Shown: positions 54,282 to 62,672 of the stretch, in pieces | How the letters are laid out: every line of letters begins with the position of its first letter | Position numbering within the stretch: position 1 is the stretch's first letter | From: JBMNCQ01 sp049366715 | GTDB lineage: Bacteria > Bacillota > Peptococcia > Peptococcales > BICA1-8 | Direction of reading: 5' to 3' | Assembly (NCBI GenBank): GCA_049366715.1 | Contig: JBMNCQ010000083.1 | Coordinates: forward strand, 96,777 to 160,776 | DNA: 64,000 nucleotides | Program-made: the position numbers and the translations under genes | The notes under the pieces: generated by a model | What the model was told of the DNA's origin: nothing | Database searches by the model: none | Seen by the model: only the letters and a program-made list of their open reading frames with translations

Positions 54282-55151
54282 ATGGATGGAGTAATCAACA
54301 TCTTTAAACATTCAGGAGTTTCCTCGCATGATATTGTGCAAAGTGTCAGGAAAAGCTTAGGGATAAGAAAAGTTGGTCATACAGGCACGTTGGACCCGGA
54401 TGCGGTGGGGGTGCTGCCGATCTGTATTGGAAAAGCGACCAGGCTGGTAGAATATTTAACCTCCACAACCAAAGGTTATCGGGCATTATTGCGTTTTGGC
54501 GCAGAGACAGATACCCAGGATGCTTCAGGAGAAATAACGAAAGAAACAGAATTTCCTACGGCTGATTTTGCAGAGTTCAAAAACGTGCTGGAGAAGTTTA
54601 AAGGTGAAATAGAGCAGGTCCCTCCTATGTATTCGGCTTTAAAGGTTGCCGGACAGCCGTTATATCAATTGGCGCGCCAGGGAAAAGAAATAACCCGAGA
54701 ACCCAGAAAAATTACGATCTATGATATTAAAATCATATCTTATACCAATGAAGCAGCGATAATTGACGTTATCTGCAGTAAGGGGACATATATCAGAACT
54801 CTCTGTCAGGATATAGGCAGGGCCTTAAATTCCAGTGCCTATATGTCTTTTCTGCTCCGGACCAGATCAGGGATATTTGAACTTGCGGAGAGCTTTACCA
54901 TAGATGAGCTGACCCGGCTGCCTTTAGAAAGCTTTTTGATTAAGCCTGCCGACAGCTTGAAGGACTGGCCGCTTTTAAAAGTTTCTGATCAGGAGTTAAA
55001 ACGGATTATTAACGGCAACCAAATAGAGTTAAAGGGCAGGGCTCTTGAATTACCGCAAAATAAAATGTATAAGGTAGTAGAAAATAATGAATTGTTGGCC
55101 GTAGGACTCAAGACTGATCATTATTTTAAGCCTGTAAAGGTATTTAGGTGA
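54282..55151 (+). CDS. truB: tRNA pseudouridine-55 synthase TruB
   Basis: Makes pseudouridine 55 in the T-loop of tRNAs. The 289-residue protein has catalytic Asp38 in GTLDPDAVGVLPICIGKATR, the VPPMYSALKV motif and CSKGTYIRTLCQDIG. The C-terminal PUA-like domain is short. It overlaps the in-frame region before ribF by a few bases. Confidence 0.96.
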   Translation: MDGVINIFKHSGVSSHDIVQSVRKSLGIRKVGHTGTLDPDAVGVLPICIGKATRLVEYLTSTTKGYRALLRFGAETDTQDASGEITKETEFPTADFAEFKNVLEKFKGEIEQVPPMYSALKVAGQPLYQLARQGKEITREPRKITIYDIKIISYTNEAAIIDVICSKGTYIRTLCQDIGRALNSSAYMSFLLRTRSGIFELAESFTIDELTRLPLESFLIKPADSLKDWPLLKVSDQELKRIINGNQIELKGRALELPQNKMYKVVENNELLAVGLKTDHYFKPVKVFR

Positions 55152-55159
55152 GGAGCATC

Positions 55160-56089
55160 ATGAAAATAATCACTAGTTTAGACCGGCTGCAGTTGTCTGA
55201 TAAGCCTCTGGTCATTGCTTTGGGCAATTTTGACGGTGTTCATTTAGGACATCGGCAATTGCTTAAAATTACCGCAGATATTGCCAAAAGTATTAACGGG
55301 GAAGGGATGGTTTTTACTTTTTATCCCCATCCCCAGCTATTGCTAACCCATAATTTTCAAATGTTAAATATCTTTGAAATAAAAACAAAATTAATCAGTA
55401 GTGTAGGAATTGATTATACGTTAATCATTCCCTTTACAAATGAAATAGCTAAATTAAGTCCCCGGGAATTTTTTGTTGATATTCTCTGCAAAAAATTGAA
55501 CGCTGCTCATTTAGTGGCGGGGTTTAATTATTCTTTTGGCTATCAGGGGCGGGGCAAAGCAGAAAATCTTAGGGAACTTGCCAAGGCTTATCATATTGAT
55601 GCCACAATAATGGAACCTTTTTTCGTTGACGGCGAAATTGTCAGCAGTAGTAAAATCAGAGAACACTTGAAATCCGGTGAGATAAAAAATGCTGCGAAAT
55701 TGTTAGGTTATAATCCCCTCATTGCCGGGAAGGTAACCGTCGGCAATAAGATCGGCCGGACAATAGGCTTTCCTACTGCTAATCTTGACTGGAACCGGGA
55801 AATATTAATACCGGGTCCCGGTGTATATATTGTCAAAGTGAAAATAATTGACACAATAAAATATGGTGTTCTAAATATTGGTTATAGACCGACAGTTGAC
55901 GCTAATGGTCGTTTAACGATGGAAGTTAATATTTTTGATTTTAATGAAAATATTTACAATCAAAATATTTACATAGAGTTTATTGATAAGTTAAGGGATG
56001 AACAAAAATTTAAAGATTTTAAGGAATTAAAAGAGCAAATTTCCAGGGACGCGGCTCAAGCAAGATTAATCCTAAATAAATTAGGATAA
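55160..56089 (+). CDS. ribF: Bifunctional riboflavin kinase / FMN adenylyltransferase
   Basis: Converts riboflavin to FMN and then FAD. The N-terminal FAD synthetase domain has IALGNFDGVHLGHRQLL and SSSKIREHLKSGE; the C-terminal flavokinase domain has TIGFPTANLDW and YGVLNIGYRPTV. It has 309 residues. ATG 55160 is a few bases from GGTGAGGAG; a GTG at 55148 overlaps truB. It is the last gene of the rimP operon. Confidence 0.95.
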   Translation: MKIITSLDRLQLSDKPLVIALGNFDGVHLGHRQLLKITADIAKSINGEGMVFTFYPHPQLLLTHNFQMLNIFEIKTKLISSVGIDYTLIIPFTNEIAKLSPREFFVDILCKKLNAAHLVAGFNYSFGYQGRGKAENLRELAKAYHIDATIMEPFFVDGEIVSSSKIREHLKSGEIKNAAKLLGYNPLIAGKVTVGNKIGRTIGFPTANLDWNREILIPGPGVYIVKVKIIDTIKYGVLNIGYRPTVDANGRLTMEVNIFDFNENIYNQNIYIEFIDKLRDEQKFKDFKELKEQISRDAAQARLILNKLG

Positions 56090-56115
56090 TAAACAGACAT
56101 TTTATCTCCCTTTTT

Positions 56116-56138
56116 TAGATATATATTAAATATATTTA
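56116..56138 (+). promoter_or_regulatory. AT-rich imperfect palindrome before the small-ORF cassette
   Basis: A 23-base imperfect inverted repeat, TAGATATATATTAAATATAT plus TTA, lies 18 bases before the first small gene and just upstream of its ribosome site (AAAGGGG). It could be an operator or part of a promoter; no clear -35 was seen. Confidence 0.3.
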
Positions 56139-56156
56139 GGAAAGGGGTATTTTTTT

Positions 56157-56375
56157 ATGAGATGTTATGTTGATGAGAACCATAGTTATTATAAAGATTT
56201 AGCAGAAAAAATAGCCAGGATCGTCTACAACAAAGATTTTATTACTTTAGAGGCGGAATTGGAGCTCGTTTATAGTAAAACAGGTTTTGAGTACCCGAAA
56301 TTTCAAGCTTTTCAGGATGCACTGTATAGTTTTTTATCTCAGGATGAAGGCTTAAAACCCGTCAAGGCCTTTTAG
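56157..56375 (+). CDS. Small protein of unknown function (first gene of a two-gene cassette)
   Basis: A 72-residue, mostly helical, mildly acidic protein (MRCYVDENHSYYKDLAEKIA, then EAELELVYSKTGFEYPKFQA). There is no DNA-binding motif I can name. It has its own ribosome site (AAAGGGG) and lies 11 bases before a DUF4258-like gene, so the pair could be an antitoxin and toxin. That reading is inference; an unrelated pair of small conserved genes is possible. Confidence 0.55.
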   Translation: MRCYVDENHSYYKDLAEKIARIVYNKDFITLEAELELVYSKTGFEYPKFQAFQDALYSFLSQDEGLKPVKAF

Positions 56376-56386
56376 GGTGAAGCATT

Positions 56387-56608
56387 GTGCGGGTCATAAT
56401 TACGGAACATGCCAAAAAAAGACTTAAAGATTGCCGCCAGCATAAAATTACCGTAAACGATATTATTTTAGCAACGCAGGAAATACCGGGTTATATACCT
56501 ACTGCTACCAGATTCCGCGGATTTATCAGCAAATCCGGGAGAATTTTTGACATCGTTGCCAAAGATATCGAAACAGGACGTTTAGTCATTACGATTATCG
56601 GAAAATAA
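56387..56608 (+). CDS. DUF4258-like small protein (possible RelE/HigB-like toxin fold)
   Basis: A 73-residue protein with a pattern seen in DUF4258-type proteins: TEHAKKRLKDC, then ITVNDIILATQ, an aromatic/basic middle, and a closing beta pair (IFDIVAKDIETGRLVITIIG). Members of this group resemble small RNase toxins of the RelE superfamily, but key catalytic residues cannot be assigned here. The start is GTG 56387 after AGGGTGAAG. Located between ribF and rpsO, outside the usual cluster gene content. Confidence 0.6.
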   Translation: MRVIITEHAKKRLKDCRQHKITVNDIILATQEIPGYIPTATRFRGFISKSGRIFDIVAKDIETGRLVITIIGK

Positions 56609-56609
56609 C

Positions 56610-56638
56610 TTGCAAAGCATTTTCTTTTTATATATAAT
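56610..56638 (+). promoter_or_regulatory. Sigma-A promoter of rpsO
   Basis: TTGCAA (56610-56615), 17 bases, perfect TATAAT (56633-56638). The expected start is near 56645, giving an 84-base leader. A long imperfect palindrome (56615-56649) covers the spacer, the -10 and the start point. Confidence 0.8.
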
Positions 56639-56644
56639 AAAAAA

Positions 56645-56728
56645 TGCTTAATGCCGTAGGCTAGGTTTTACGAGAACTCCGGCGTATTTCTTGGCTTATG
56701 GGGTAAATATTTAAGGAGGTGAAATCTG
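56645..56728 (+). promoter_or_regulatory. Structured leader of rpsO (candidate S15 autoregulatory element)
   Basis: ATGCCG (56651-56656) can pair with CGGCGT (56680-56685) around a segment that includes GGCTAGG and ACGAGAACTCC; the ribosome site AAGGAGGTGA is near the 3' end. S15 represses its own translation in several bacteria through different leader folds. This is a plausible member, but no match to a named class was checked. Confidence 0.45.
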
Positions 56729-56998
56729 ATGGTATTAAAAACCGAGCAGAAGCAAGATTTAATTAAAAAGTTCCAGATTCATGAAAATGATACCGGTTCC
56801 CCTGAAGTGCAAATAGCAATTCTTACGAATAGAATAAATTATTTGACGGAACACTTGAAAGAACATAAGAAAGATCATCATTCTCGCAGGGGTTTATTAA
56901 AAATGGTCGGCCAAAGAAGAGGGCTTTTAAACTATTTAATGAAGAATGATGTTGAAAGATATCGCAAAATAATATCTGAACTTGGCATACGTAGATAA
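56729..56998 (+). CDS. rpsO: 30S ribosomal protein S15
   Basis: Primary 16S rRNA-binding protein of the central domain. It has 89 residues with the signature HENDTGSPEVQIAILTNRIN and HHSRRGLLKMVGQRRGLLNY. ATG 56729 follows AAGGAGGTGAAA. It is its own transcription unit, with promoter and terminator, upstream of pnp, the near-universal rpsO-pnp order. Confidence 0.97.
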   Translation: MVLKTEQKQDLIKKFQIHENDTGSPEVQIAILTNRINYLTEHLKEHKKDHHSRRGLLKMVGQRRGLLNYLMKNDVERYRKIISELGIRR

Positions 56999-57005
56999 TG
57001 AGCAG

Positions 57006-57033
57006 AAAAGAGCGGTTTTATACCGCTCTTTAA
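57006..57033 (+). terminator. Terminator after rpsO
   Basis: AAGAGCGGT (57008-57016) pairs with ACCGCTCTT (57022-57030), loop TTTTAT-like, followed by TTAAGTATTT. It may leak into pnp; no strong promoter for pnp was seen in the 100 bases after it. Confidence 0.7.
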
Positions 57034-57133
57034 GTATTTATAATGCAGTAAGCAGGATATACTAGAGATAATAGCGAAAAGGGAATTTGAATGATAAGCA
57101 TGATTGTATTTCAGTAGGAGGTACTTATTAATT

Positions 57134-59263
57134 ATGGAAAACTTAAAAGTTCTTAAAAAGAGCATCGAAGTTGGCGGTAGAGAGCTTACTTTAGAAACAG
57201 GACGTTTGGCGAAACAGGCCAATGGTGCGGTATTTGTCCGCTATGGGGATACGGCCGTACTGGCGACAGCCACTGCTTCTAAAGAGCCCCGGGAAGGCAT
57301 TGACTTTTTCCCCTTGACTGTAGATTATGAGGAAAGATTATATGCAGTAGGTAAAATACCGGGCGGGTTTATAAAAAGAGAAGGCCGCCCCAGTGAAAAG
57401 GCTATCTTATCCAGTCGTTTAATTGACAGGCCGATCAGACCGCTTTTTCCCAAAGGATATCGAAATGATGTTCATTTGGTTGCTACTGTATTATCGGTAG
57501 ACCAGGACAATCCCCCTGATGTAATCGCAATGGTCGGTGCATCAACAGCTTTGCATCTTTCCCATATTCCTTTCCAGGGCCCGATCGGTGCGGTGACTAT
57601 GGGTCTGATTAATGATGAATTTATCGTTAATCCTACCGTAGAACAAGCGGAAAAAAGCCAATTGCATTTGGTCGTTGCCGGGACAAAAGATGCTGTGATG
57701 ATGGTGGAAGCCAGGGCCAATGAAATTCCCGAGGAGACTATTTTAGAAGCAATCATGAAGGGACACGCAGAAATCATCAGAGTTGTCAGCTTTATCGAAG
57801 AATTTCGCCAGGAGGCATTATCCAGAGGGCTTGCGAAAGAAAAGGAAATCCCCGCCCTGGAAGAGATTCCCGGAGAGATGGAAGAGCAGGTGAAAAATTT
57901 CGCTCTGGACAAGCTTGTCGCTGCGGTTCAGACTAAAGATAAACATGAACGGGAAAATAATATTAATGACGTAAAACAAGAGACATTAGACCAGTTTGCT
58001 GAAGAATATCCCGAGGAAGCGAAAACGATTAAAACAATTCTAGACGGCTTATTAAAAGAAATTGTCCGGAAATTAATTACCGTTGATAAAATACGTCCCG
58101 ACGGCAGGGCTTTGGATGAAGTAAGACCAATTACCTGTGAGGTAGGGGTTCTTCCCAGAACCCATGGCAGCGGGCTATTTACCAGAGGACAAACGCAAAT
58201 TCTTTCTGTTGTCACTTTAGGTGCAATCGGAGAAGAACAGATTATTGACGGCTTGGGTATTGAAGAATCAAAGAGATATATGCATCATTACAATTTCCCT
58301 CCTTATAGTGTAGGTGAAGCGCGGCCAATGCGCGGACCCGGACGTCGTGAAATCGGACACGGTGCTTTAGCGGAAAGAGCTTTAGAACCGATGATTCCTT
58401 CTGAAGAAGAATTCCCCTATACGATTAGGATCGTATCTGAGGCTTTAGAATCAAACGGTTCAACTTCCATGGGCAGTGTTTGTGGCAGTACCCTGTCTCT
58501 AATGGATGCAGGGGTGCCTTTAAAGCGCCCGGTTTCAGGAGTTGCTATGGGTTTGGTTAAGCATGGCGACAATTTCTCTATTCTTACTGATATTCAAGGA
58601 ATGGAAGATGCCTTAGGTGATATGGACTTTAAAGTGGCTGGTACTGAGAATGGGGTAACAGCTATTCAAATGGATATTAAAATAGCAGGGATTTCCCGGG
58701 AGATTTTAAAGGAAGCACTGGCACAAGCCAGACGGGGCCGGCTTTTCATCATGGGTAAAATGCTGGAAATTATAAAATCTCCACGTCCGGAGTTATCTCC
58801 TTATGCACCGCGGATCATTACCACAACCGTTGATCCTGACAAAATAAGGGATATTATTGGTCCCGGCGGAAAAACCATTAAGAAGATCATTGATGAAACA
58901 GGGGTTAAAATTGACATTGAAGATGACGGTAAGGTCTTTATTGCTTCTGTTGATAGTGAGGCTGCCGCCAAAGCCCTTAAATTAATTGAAAATTTGACAA
59001 AAGAGTTGGAAGCAGGGCAAATCTATTTAGGAAAAGTTGTTAGAATCATGAATTTCGGGGCTTTTGTCGAGTTATTGCCCGGTAAAGAAGGCTTAGTTCA
59101 TATTTCCCAGCTGGCTTTAGAAAGAGTTGAAAAAGTTGAGGATGTCGTTTCTGTTGGGGATGAGATCATGGTTAAGGTAATTGAAATTGATAGACAAGGT
59201 CGTGTAAATTTATCCCGTAAAGAACTCTTGAAAGAACAAAAAGAAAAAGCAGAGACAAAATAA
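57134..59263 (+). CDS. pnp: Polyribonucleotide nucleotidyltransferase (PNPase)
   Basis: Phosphorolytic 3'-5' exoribonuclease of mRNA decay; trimeric. It has 709 residues: RNase PH domain 1 (GRLAKQANGAVFVRYGDTAV), helical domain, RNase PH domain 2 (RGQTQILSVVTLG; ESNGSTSMGSVCGSTLS), KH domain (DIIGPGGKTIKKIIDETG, about 555-615) and S1 domain (GKVVRIMNFGAFVELLPG, about 620-695). ATG 57134 is chosen; GGAGG lies about 12 bases upstream, a little far, and the in-frame stretch back to 57104 has no better start. Confidence 0.96.
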   Translation: MENLKVLKKSIEVGGRELTLETGRLAKQANGAVFVRYGDTAVLATATASKEPREGIDFFPLTVDYEERLYAVGKIPGGFIKREGRPSEKAILSSRLIDRPIRPLFPKGYRNDVHLVATVLSVDQDNPPDVIAMVGASTALHLSHIPFQGPIGAVTMGLINDEFIVNPTVEQAEKSQLHLVVAGTKDAVMMVEARANEIPEETILEAIMKGHAEIIRVVSFIEEFRQEALSRGLAKEKEIPALEEIPGEMEEQVKNFALDKLVAAVQTKDKHERENNINDVKQETLDQFAEEYPEEAKTIKTILDGLLKEIVRKLITVDKIRPDGRALDEVRPITCEVGVLPRTHGSGLFTRGQTQILSVVTLGAIGEEQIIDGLGIEESKRYMHHYNFPPYSVGEARPMRGPGRREIGHGALAERALEPMIPSEEEFPYTIRIVSEALESNGSTSMGSVCGSTLSLMDAGVPLKRPVSGVAMGLVKHGDNFSILTDIQGMEDALGDMDFKVAGTENGVTAIQMDIKIAGISREILKEALAQARRGRLFIMGKMLEIIKSPRPELSPYAPRIITTTVDPDKIRDIIGPGGKTIKKIIDETGVKIDIEDDGKVFIASVDSEAAAKALKLIENLTKELEAGQIYLGKVVRIMNFGAFVELLPGKEGLVHISQLALERVEKVEDVVSVGDEIMVKVIEIDRQGRVNLSRKELLKEQKEKAETK

Positions 59264-59290
59264 ACCGGAATTTTTCGGTTTATTTTTTTA
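59261..59290 (+). terminator. Terminator after pnp
   Basis: TAAACCG (59261-59267) pairs with CGGTTTA (59276-59282), followed by seven T residues (59283-59289). The stem overlaps the pnp stop codon. Confidence 0.8.
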
Positions 59291-59335
59291 TCTCCTTTCA
59301 TAAATATATGGTAAAGAGATTTGGGAGGGGATAGG

Positions 59336-60049
59336 ATGAAGGTTATATTTTTAAAGAAAAAGTATCTATTTGTATCAGCCGGTTTGCTGGTGATTCTTTT
59401 TTTATCTGTAGTTCTCTATATGTTATTTATTAATAAACCTGTTCCGACAATCCAGTTGGACCCAATATATCAAGGGAAAACGAATCAGCCCGGAGTAGCC
59501 ATCACAATTAATGTGGACTGGGGGGAAGAGGTAATACCTCAGATGTTAACTGTGTTAGAGGGGAAAAATACCAAGGCAACATTTTTTATCACCGGACGAT
59601 TTGCCGAAAAATTTCCGGATATTGTTAAGCAAATTAGCGCCCAAGGACATGAAATAGGCAATCATGGTTATTCCCACCCTCACCCTGATAGGATTTCGGT
59701 AGAAAAAAATCATGAAGAAATAATGAAAACCCATAAGATCTTAAAAAATTTATGCGACCGGGAAATCAATTTATTTGCACCGCCCTATGGGGAACGGGGA
59801 GCTAACTGTTTAAAGGCTGCGGACCAAGCCGGCTATAAAACTATCTTGTGGACTGCCGATACCATTGACTGGCAGCAGCCGCCACCGTCTGTAAATACTT
59901 TAGTAAATAGAGTAACAGGTAAAAAATTAATAAACGGGACAATCATACTCATGCATCCTAAAGCTCATACTTTACAAGCCCTGCCTGTTATCATTGATGT
60001 GATTAAAACCAAAGGATTCCAGCTTAAAACCGTATCGGAGATAATCTAA
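59336..60049 (+). CDS. Polysaccharide deacetylase family protein (YlxY/PdaB type)
   Basis: Membrane-anchored NodB-homology protein that probably acts on cell-wall or spore-cortex glycan. In 237 residues: an N-terminal membrane anchor (about 9-31), a NodB domain with the zinc-ligand pair His110 and His114 (NHGYSHPHP), RPP-like FAPPYGERG, and a closing ILMHPKAHT. Motif 1 reads TINVDWGEE with a single Asp61 instead of the usual TFDDG, as in YlxY proteins. ATG 59336 follows GGGAGGGG. In B. subtilis ylxY also follows pnp. Confidence 0.88.
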   Translation: MKVIFLKKKYLFVSAGLLVILFLSVVLYMLFINKPVPTIQLDPIYQGKTNQPGVAITINVDWGEEVIPQMLTVLEGKNTKATFFITGRFAEKFPDIVKQISAQGHEIGNHGYSHPHPDRISVEKNHEEIMKTHKILKNLCDREINLFAPPYGERGANCLKAADQAGYKTILWTADTIDWQQPPPSVNTLVNRVTGKKLINGTIILMHPKAHTLQALPVIIDVIKTKGFQLKTVSEII

Positions 60050-60071
60050 ACCGGGCAGAGCTCGGTTTTTT
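60048..60071 (+). terminator. Terminator after the polysaccharide deacetylase gene
   Basis: AAACCGGGC (60048-60056) pairs with GCTCGGTTT (60060-60068) with one G-U pair and a three-base loop, followed by further T residues to 60071. Confidence 0.7.
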
Positions 60072-60174
60072 GCTGCTCTATTTGTAAAACATTTGTTGAA
60101 TTTTTGCAATGTCCGGAGATGAACACGCAATTCCGTGTTTGCAGAATGTAGTAAAAATGCACGGATTATCCTAT

Positions 60175-60204
60175 AAATAAAGCTTTTAAAAGAGGGTCAT
60201 ACTA
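60175..60204 (+). promoter_or_regulatory. Candidate forespore (sigma-F/sigma-G) promoter of the carboxypeptidase gene
   Basis: GGTCATACTA (60195-60204) fits the -10 consensus of sigma-F (GGNNANANTR) and includes CATACTA, the sigma-G -10. AAATA at 60175-60179 is a four-of-five match to the -35, with 15 bases to GG (18 to CATACTA). The gene starts 31 bases after it. The 100 bases between the previous terminator and this site hold an AACACG/CGTGTT inverted repeat (60122-60138) but nothing else I can name. Confidence 0.4.
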
Positions 60205-60234
60205 ACCAAGACACTATATAAAAGGGAGATTATC

Positions 60235-61359
60235 ATGAGACATAAAGTATGCGCAATCGTACTGCTTATTTTTCTTGTCATGTTTACGAACTCGGCTTTG
60301 GGTGCGGAACTACAAGTCAGTGCCCAGTCCGCTATTCTTATGGATGCTGATACGGGAAAAATCCTTTATAGCAAAAATCCTCATGAGAGAAGGCCGCCGG
60401 CCAGCACCACAAAAATTTTAACGGCCATTTTGGCAATTGAAAAGGGTAAATTAAATGACGTTACGGAGATTACCGCCAGGGCTGCGCAAACAGGAGAATC
60501 CAGGATTAATTTAGTTACCGGTGAGAAAATAACTTTAGAAAATTTATTATACGGGGCCTTATTAAAGTCAGGTAATGATGCATGTGTAGCTATTGCCGAA
60601 TGTATAGCACCGTCAGTTGAGGAATTTGTAAATTTAATGAATTTAAAAGCCCGGATGCTGGGTTGCTACAATTCAAACTTTTGCAATACGAACGGATTAC
60701 CGCATAAGGACCATTATAGCAGCGCCTATGATTTGGCTCTGCTTGCCAGATATGCTTTAAGTAATCGTACCTTTGCTAAAATTGTTGCCACTCCCGATTA
60801 TACCATTCAGTGGGAGGAAAATGGCAGAAAAAGAAAAGTTACGAATACCAATAAATTACTGCAGGTATATCCGGGGGCCACAGGGATTAAAACAGGTACA
60901 ACGGTTAAAGCAGGTCAATGCCTGGTTGCATCCGCCACTAGAGAAAATAGAAATTTGCTGGCAGTATTATTAAAAAGTAATAACCGTTTTGCTGATGCCC
61001 AATATCTGCTAAACTATGGATTCAATAACTACCGTAATATTAACATTGTCCAGGCCAATAAAGCAATTACCTATCATGATCCGGAGGCAGATCTTGATTT
61101 GGCTTTAGCTACGGAAAGAGGGATGACAATAACAATTAAGAATAATGAAGCATTAAATCTAACTTCGCAAATCGTAATTAACCGGCCTTTAGGAGAAGAT
61201 CTCAAGAAAAATCAAAGTGTAGGTAATATTATTTTTTTTAATAACGGAATTAAGGTTGGGGAGGTAGCCCTCTATGCTCTTAAGGATTATAAGTTAAATA
61301 AAACAAAAAGTTTTATTAATTTTTCGCAAATATTTGGAGGTATGAATAAAATTAACTAG
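60235..61359 (+). CDS. D-alanyl-D-alanine carboxypeptidase (DacF/DacB type, penicillin-binding protein)
   Basis: Secreted or membrane-attached enzyme that trims the terminal D-Ala of peptidoglycan stem peptides. In 374 residues: signal peptide about 1-23 (cut after ALG), active-site Ser57-Lys60 (PASTTK), SGN at 112-114, KTG at 219-221, and a C-terminal PBP5-type beta domain (from about 275). In B. subtilis the related DacF is made in the forespore from a sigma-F promoter; a similar promoter is seen here. DacA or DacB identity cannot be settled by sequence alone. Confidence 0.9.
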   Translation: MRHKVCAIVLLIFLVMFTNSALGAELQVSAQSAILMDADTGKILYSKNPHERRPPASTTKILTAILAIEKGKLNDVTEITARAAQTGESRINLVTGEKITLENLLYGALLKSGNDACVAIAECIAPSVEEFVNLMNLKARMLGCYNSNFCNTNGLPHKDHYSSAYDLALLARYALSNRTFAKIVATPDYTIQWEENGRKRKVTNTNKLLQVYPGATGIKTGTTVKAGQCLVASATRENRNLLAVLLKSNNRFADAQYLLNYGFNNYRNINIVQANKAITYHDPEADLDLALATERGMTITIKNNEALNLTSQIVINRPLGEDLKKNQSVGNIIFFNNGIKVGEVALYALKDYKLNKTKSFINFSQIFGGMNKIN

Positions 61360-61397
61360 AATAAGTTGAAGACAGGAAAATTAAGGGGGTAGTAACA

Positions 61398-62672
61398 ATG
61401 GATGTAACACAATATAATAAAAGTGTTTTAAGCAATGGCATTCGTGTAGTTTCGGAAAATATTCCCTATGTTAGATCCGTTGCAATGGGCATCTGGGTAG
61501 GCGCAGGTTCCCGGTTTGAAAATGAAGAATACAGTGGTATTTCCCATTTTTTGGAACACTTATTTTTTAAAGGAACGGAGAAAAGAAGTGCCAAAGATAT
61601 TGCTGAAAGTTTAGATGCTGTTGGCGGGCAGCTGAATGCCTTTACTACCAAAGAGTATACATGCTATTATGCCAAAGTGCTTGATGAACATTTTGATCTG
61701 GCTTTAGATGTTTTAGCCGATATGTTTTATAATAGTAAATTTTTGGAAAAAGATATCGTCAAGGAAAGGGAAGTAATCATTGAAGAAATTAAAATGTATG
61801 AAGATACTCCTGACGAATTAATCCATGATGTTTTTTCACAAACAATATGGCAGGGACATCCTCTGGGAAGGCCTGTTTTAGGTACGGAGGAGACAATTAG
61901 TAAATTTACCAGGAATGATTTCCTCAAATTTATTCAAAATCATTATGTACCGGAGAATATTGTAATTGCTGTTGCCGGGAAATTTGAACATGCCAAATTA
62001 CTGGAAGCTTTAGAGAATTTATTTGGAAAGTCCCGGACAGGACCTGTTGAGAAATGTCCGTTCCCTCCCCACAATCATTCCCAAGTGCAAAATTTTTACC
62101 GGGATATCGGTCAGGTGCAAATATGTCTGGGCTCGCCGGGCTTACCTCAGGACCATCCCCAAATATATCCGTTATACATATTAAACAGTGTCTTAGGCGG
62201 GGGATTGAGTTCCCGTTTGGTGCAGGAAGTACGGGAAGAAAGAGGGCTGGCTTATTCGGTTTACTCTTATCATTCCTCTTTCTCCGATGCGGGTTTGTTT
62301 ACTTTTTATGCCGGTACGAGGCCGGATAATTATGAACAGGTGATAAAGTTAATCTTTAAGGAAGCCTTTAGTATTTCCGCAGACGGGATTGCCGAAAATG
62401 AATTAAAGAAAGCCAAGGAACAGTTAAAAGGGAATCTTTATCTAGGGTTGGAAAGCGTTGGCAGCAGAATGACCCGTCTGGGTAGATCCGAATTATCATT
62501 AAACAGGTTAATTACGCCGGAAGAGGTCGCGAAAAATATTGATGAGGTTTCTCTAGGACAAGTTAAGGAATTGGCAAGCCGGATATTTAATCCGGAAAAA
62601 TTTACCATAACAACCATTGGACCAATTAAAAATATTAAAGAGAAAGAGTTTTTCATGAATGGGGATAAGTAG
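61398..62672 (+). CDS. mlpA: M16-family zinc peptidase (MlpA/YmxG)
   Basis: Processing-protease-like metalloendopeptidase, cytoplasmic in Bacillus. The 424-residue protein has the inverted zinc motif HFLEH at 50-54, the downstream Glu-rich EREVIIEEIKMYEDTPDE, and the C-terminal LSSRLVQEVREERGLAYSVY region of the family. ATG 61398 follows AAGGGGG. It follows the carboxypeptidase gene and is adjacent to a dUTPase-like gene. In B. subtilis mlpA also follows ylxY. Confidence 0.92.
   Translation: MDVTQYNKSVLSNGIRVVSENIPYVRSVAMGIWVGAGSRFENEEYSGISHFLEHLFFKGTEKRSAKDIAESLDAVGGQLNAFTTKEYTCYYAKVLDEHFDLALDVLADMFYNSKFLEKDIVKEREVIIEEIKMYEDTPDELIHDVFSQTIWQGHPLGRPVLGTEETISKFTRNDFLKFIQNHYVPENIVIAVAGKFEHAKLLEALENLFGKSRTGPVEKCPFPPHNHSQVQNFYRDIGQVQICLGSPGLPQDHPQIYPLYILNSVLGGGLSSRLVQEVREERGLAYSVYSYHSSFSDAGLFTFYAGTRPDNYEQVIKLIFKEAFSISADGIAENELKKAKEQLKGNLYLGLESVGSRMTRLGRSELSLNRLITPEEVAKNIDEVSLGQVKELASRIFNPEKFTITTIGPIKNIKEKEFFMNGDK

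Noticed and set aside
57104..57133. Ten-codon N-terminal extension of pnp
   Set aside because: PNPase N-termini match the ATG at 57134, and the extension overlaps the ribosome site.
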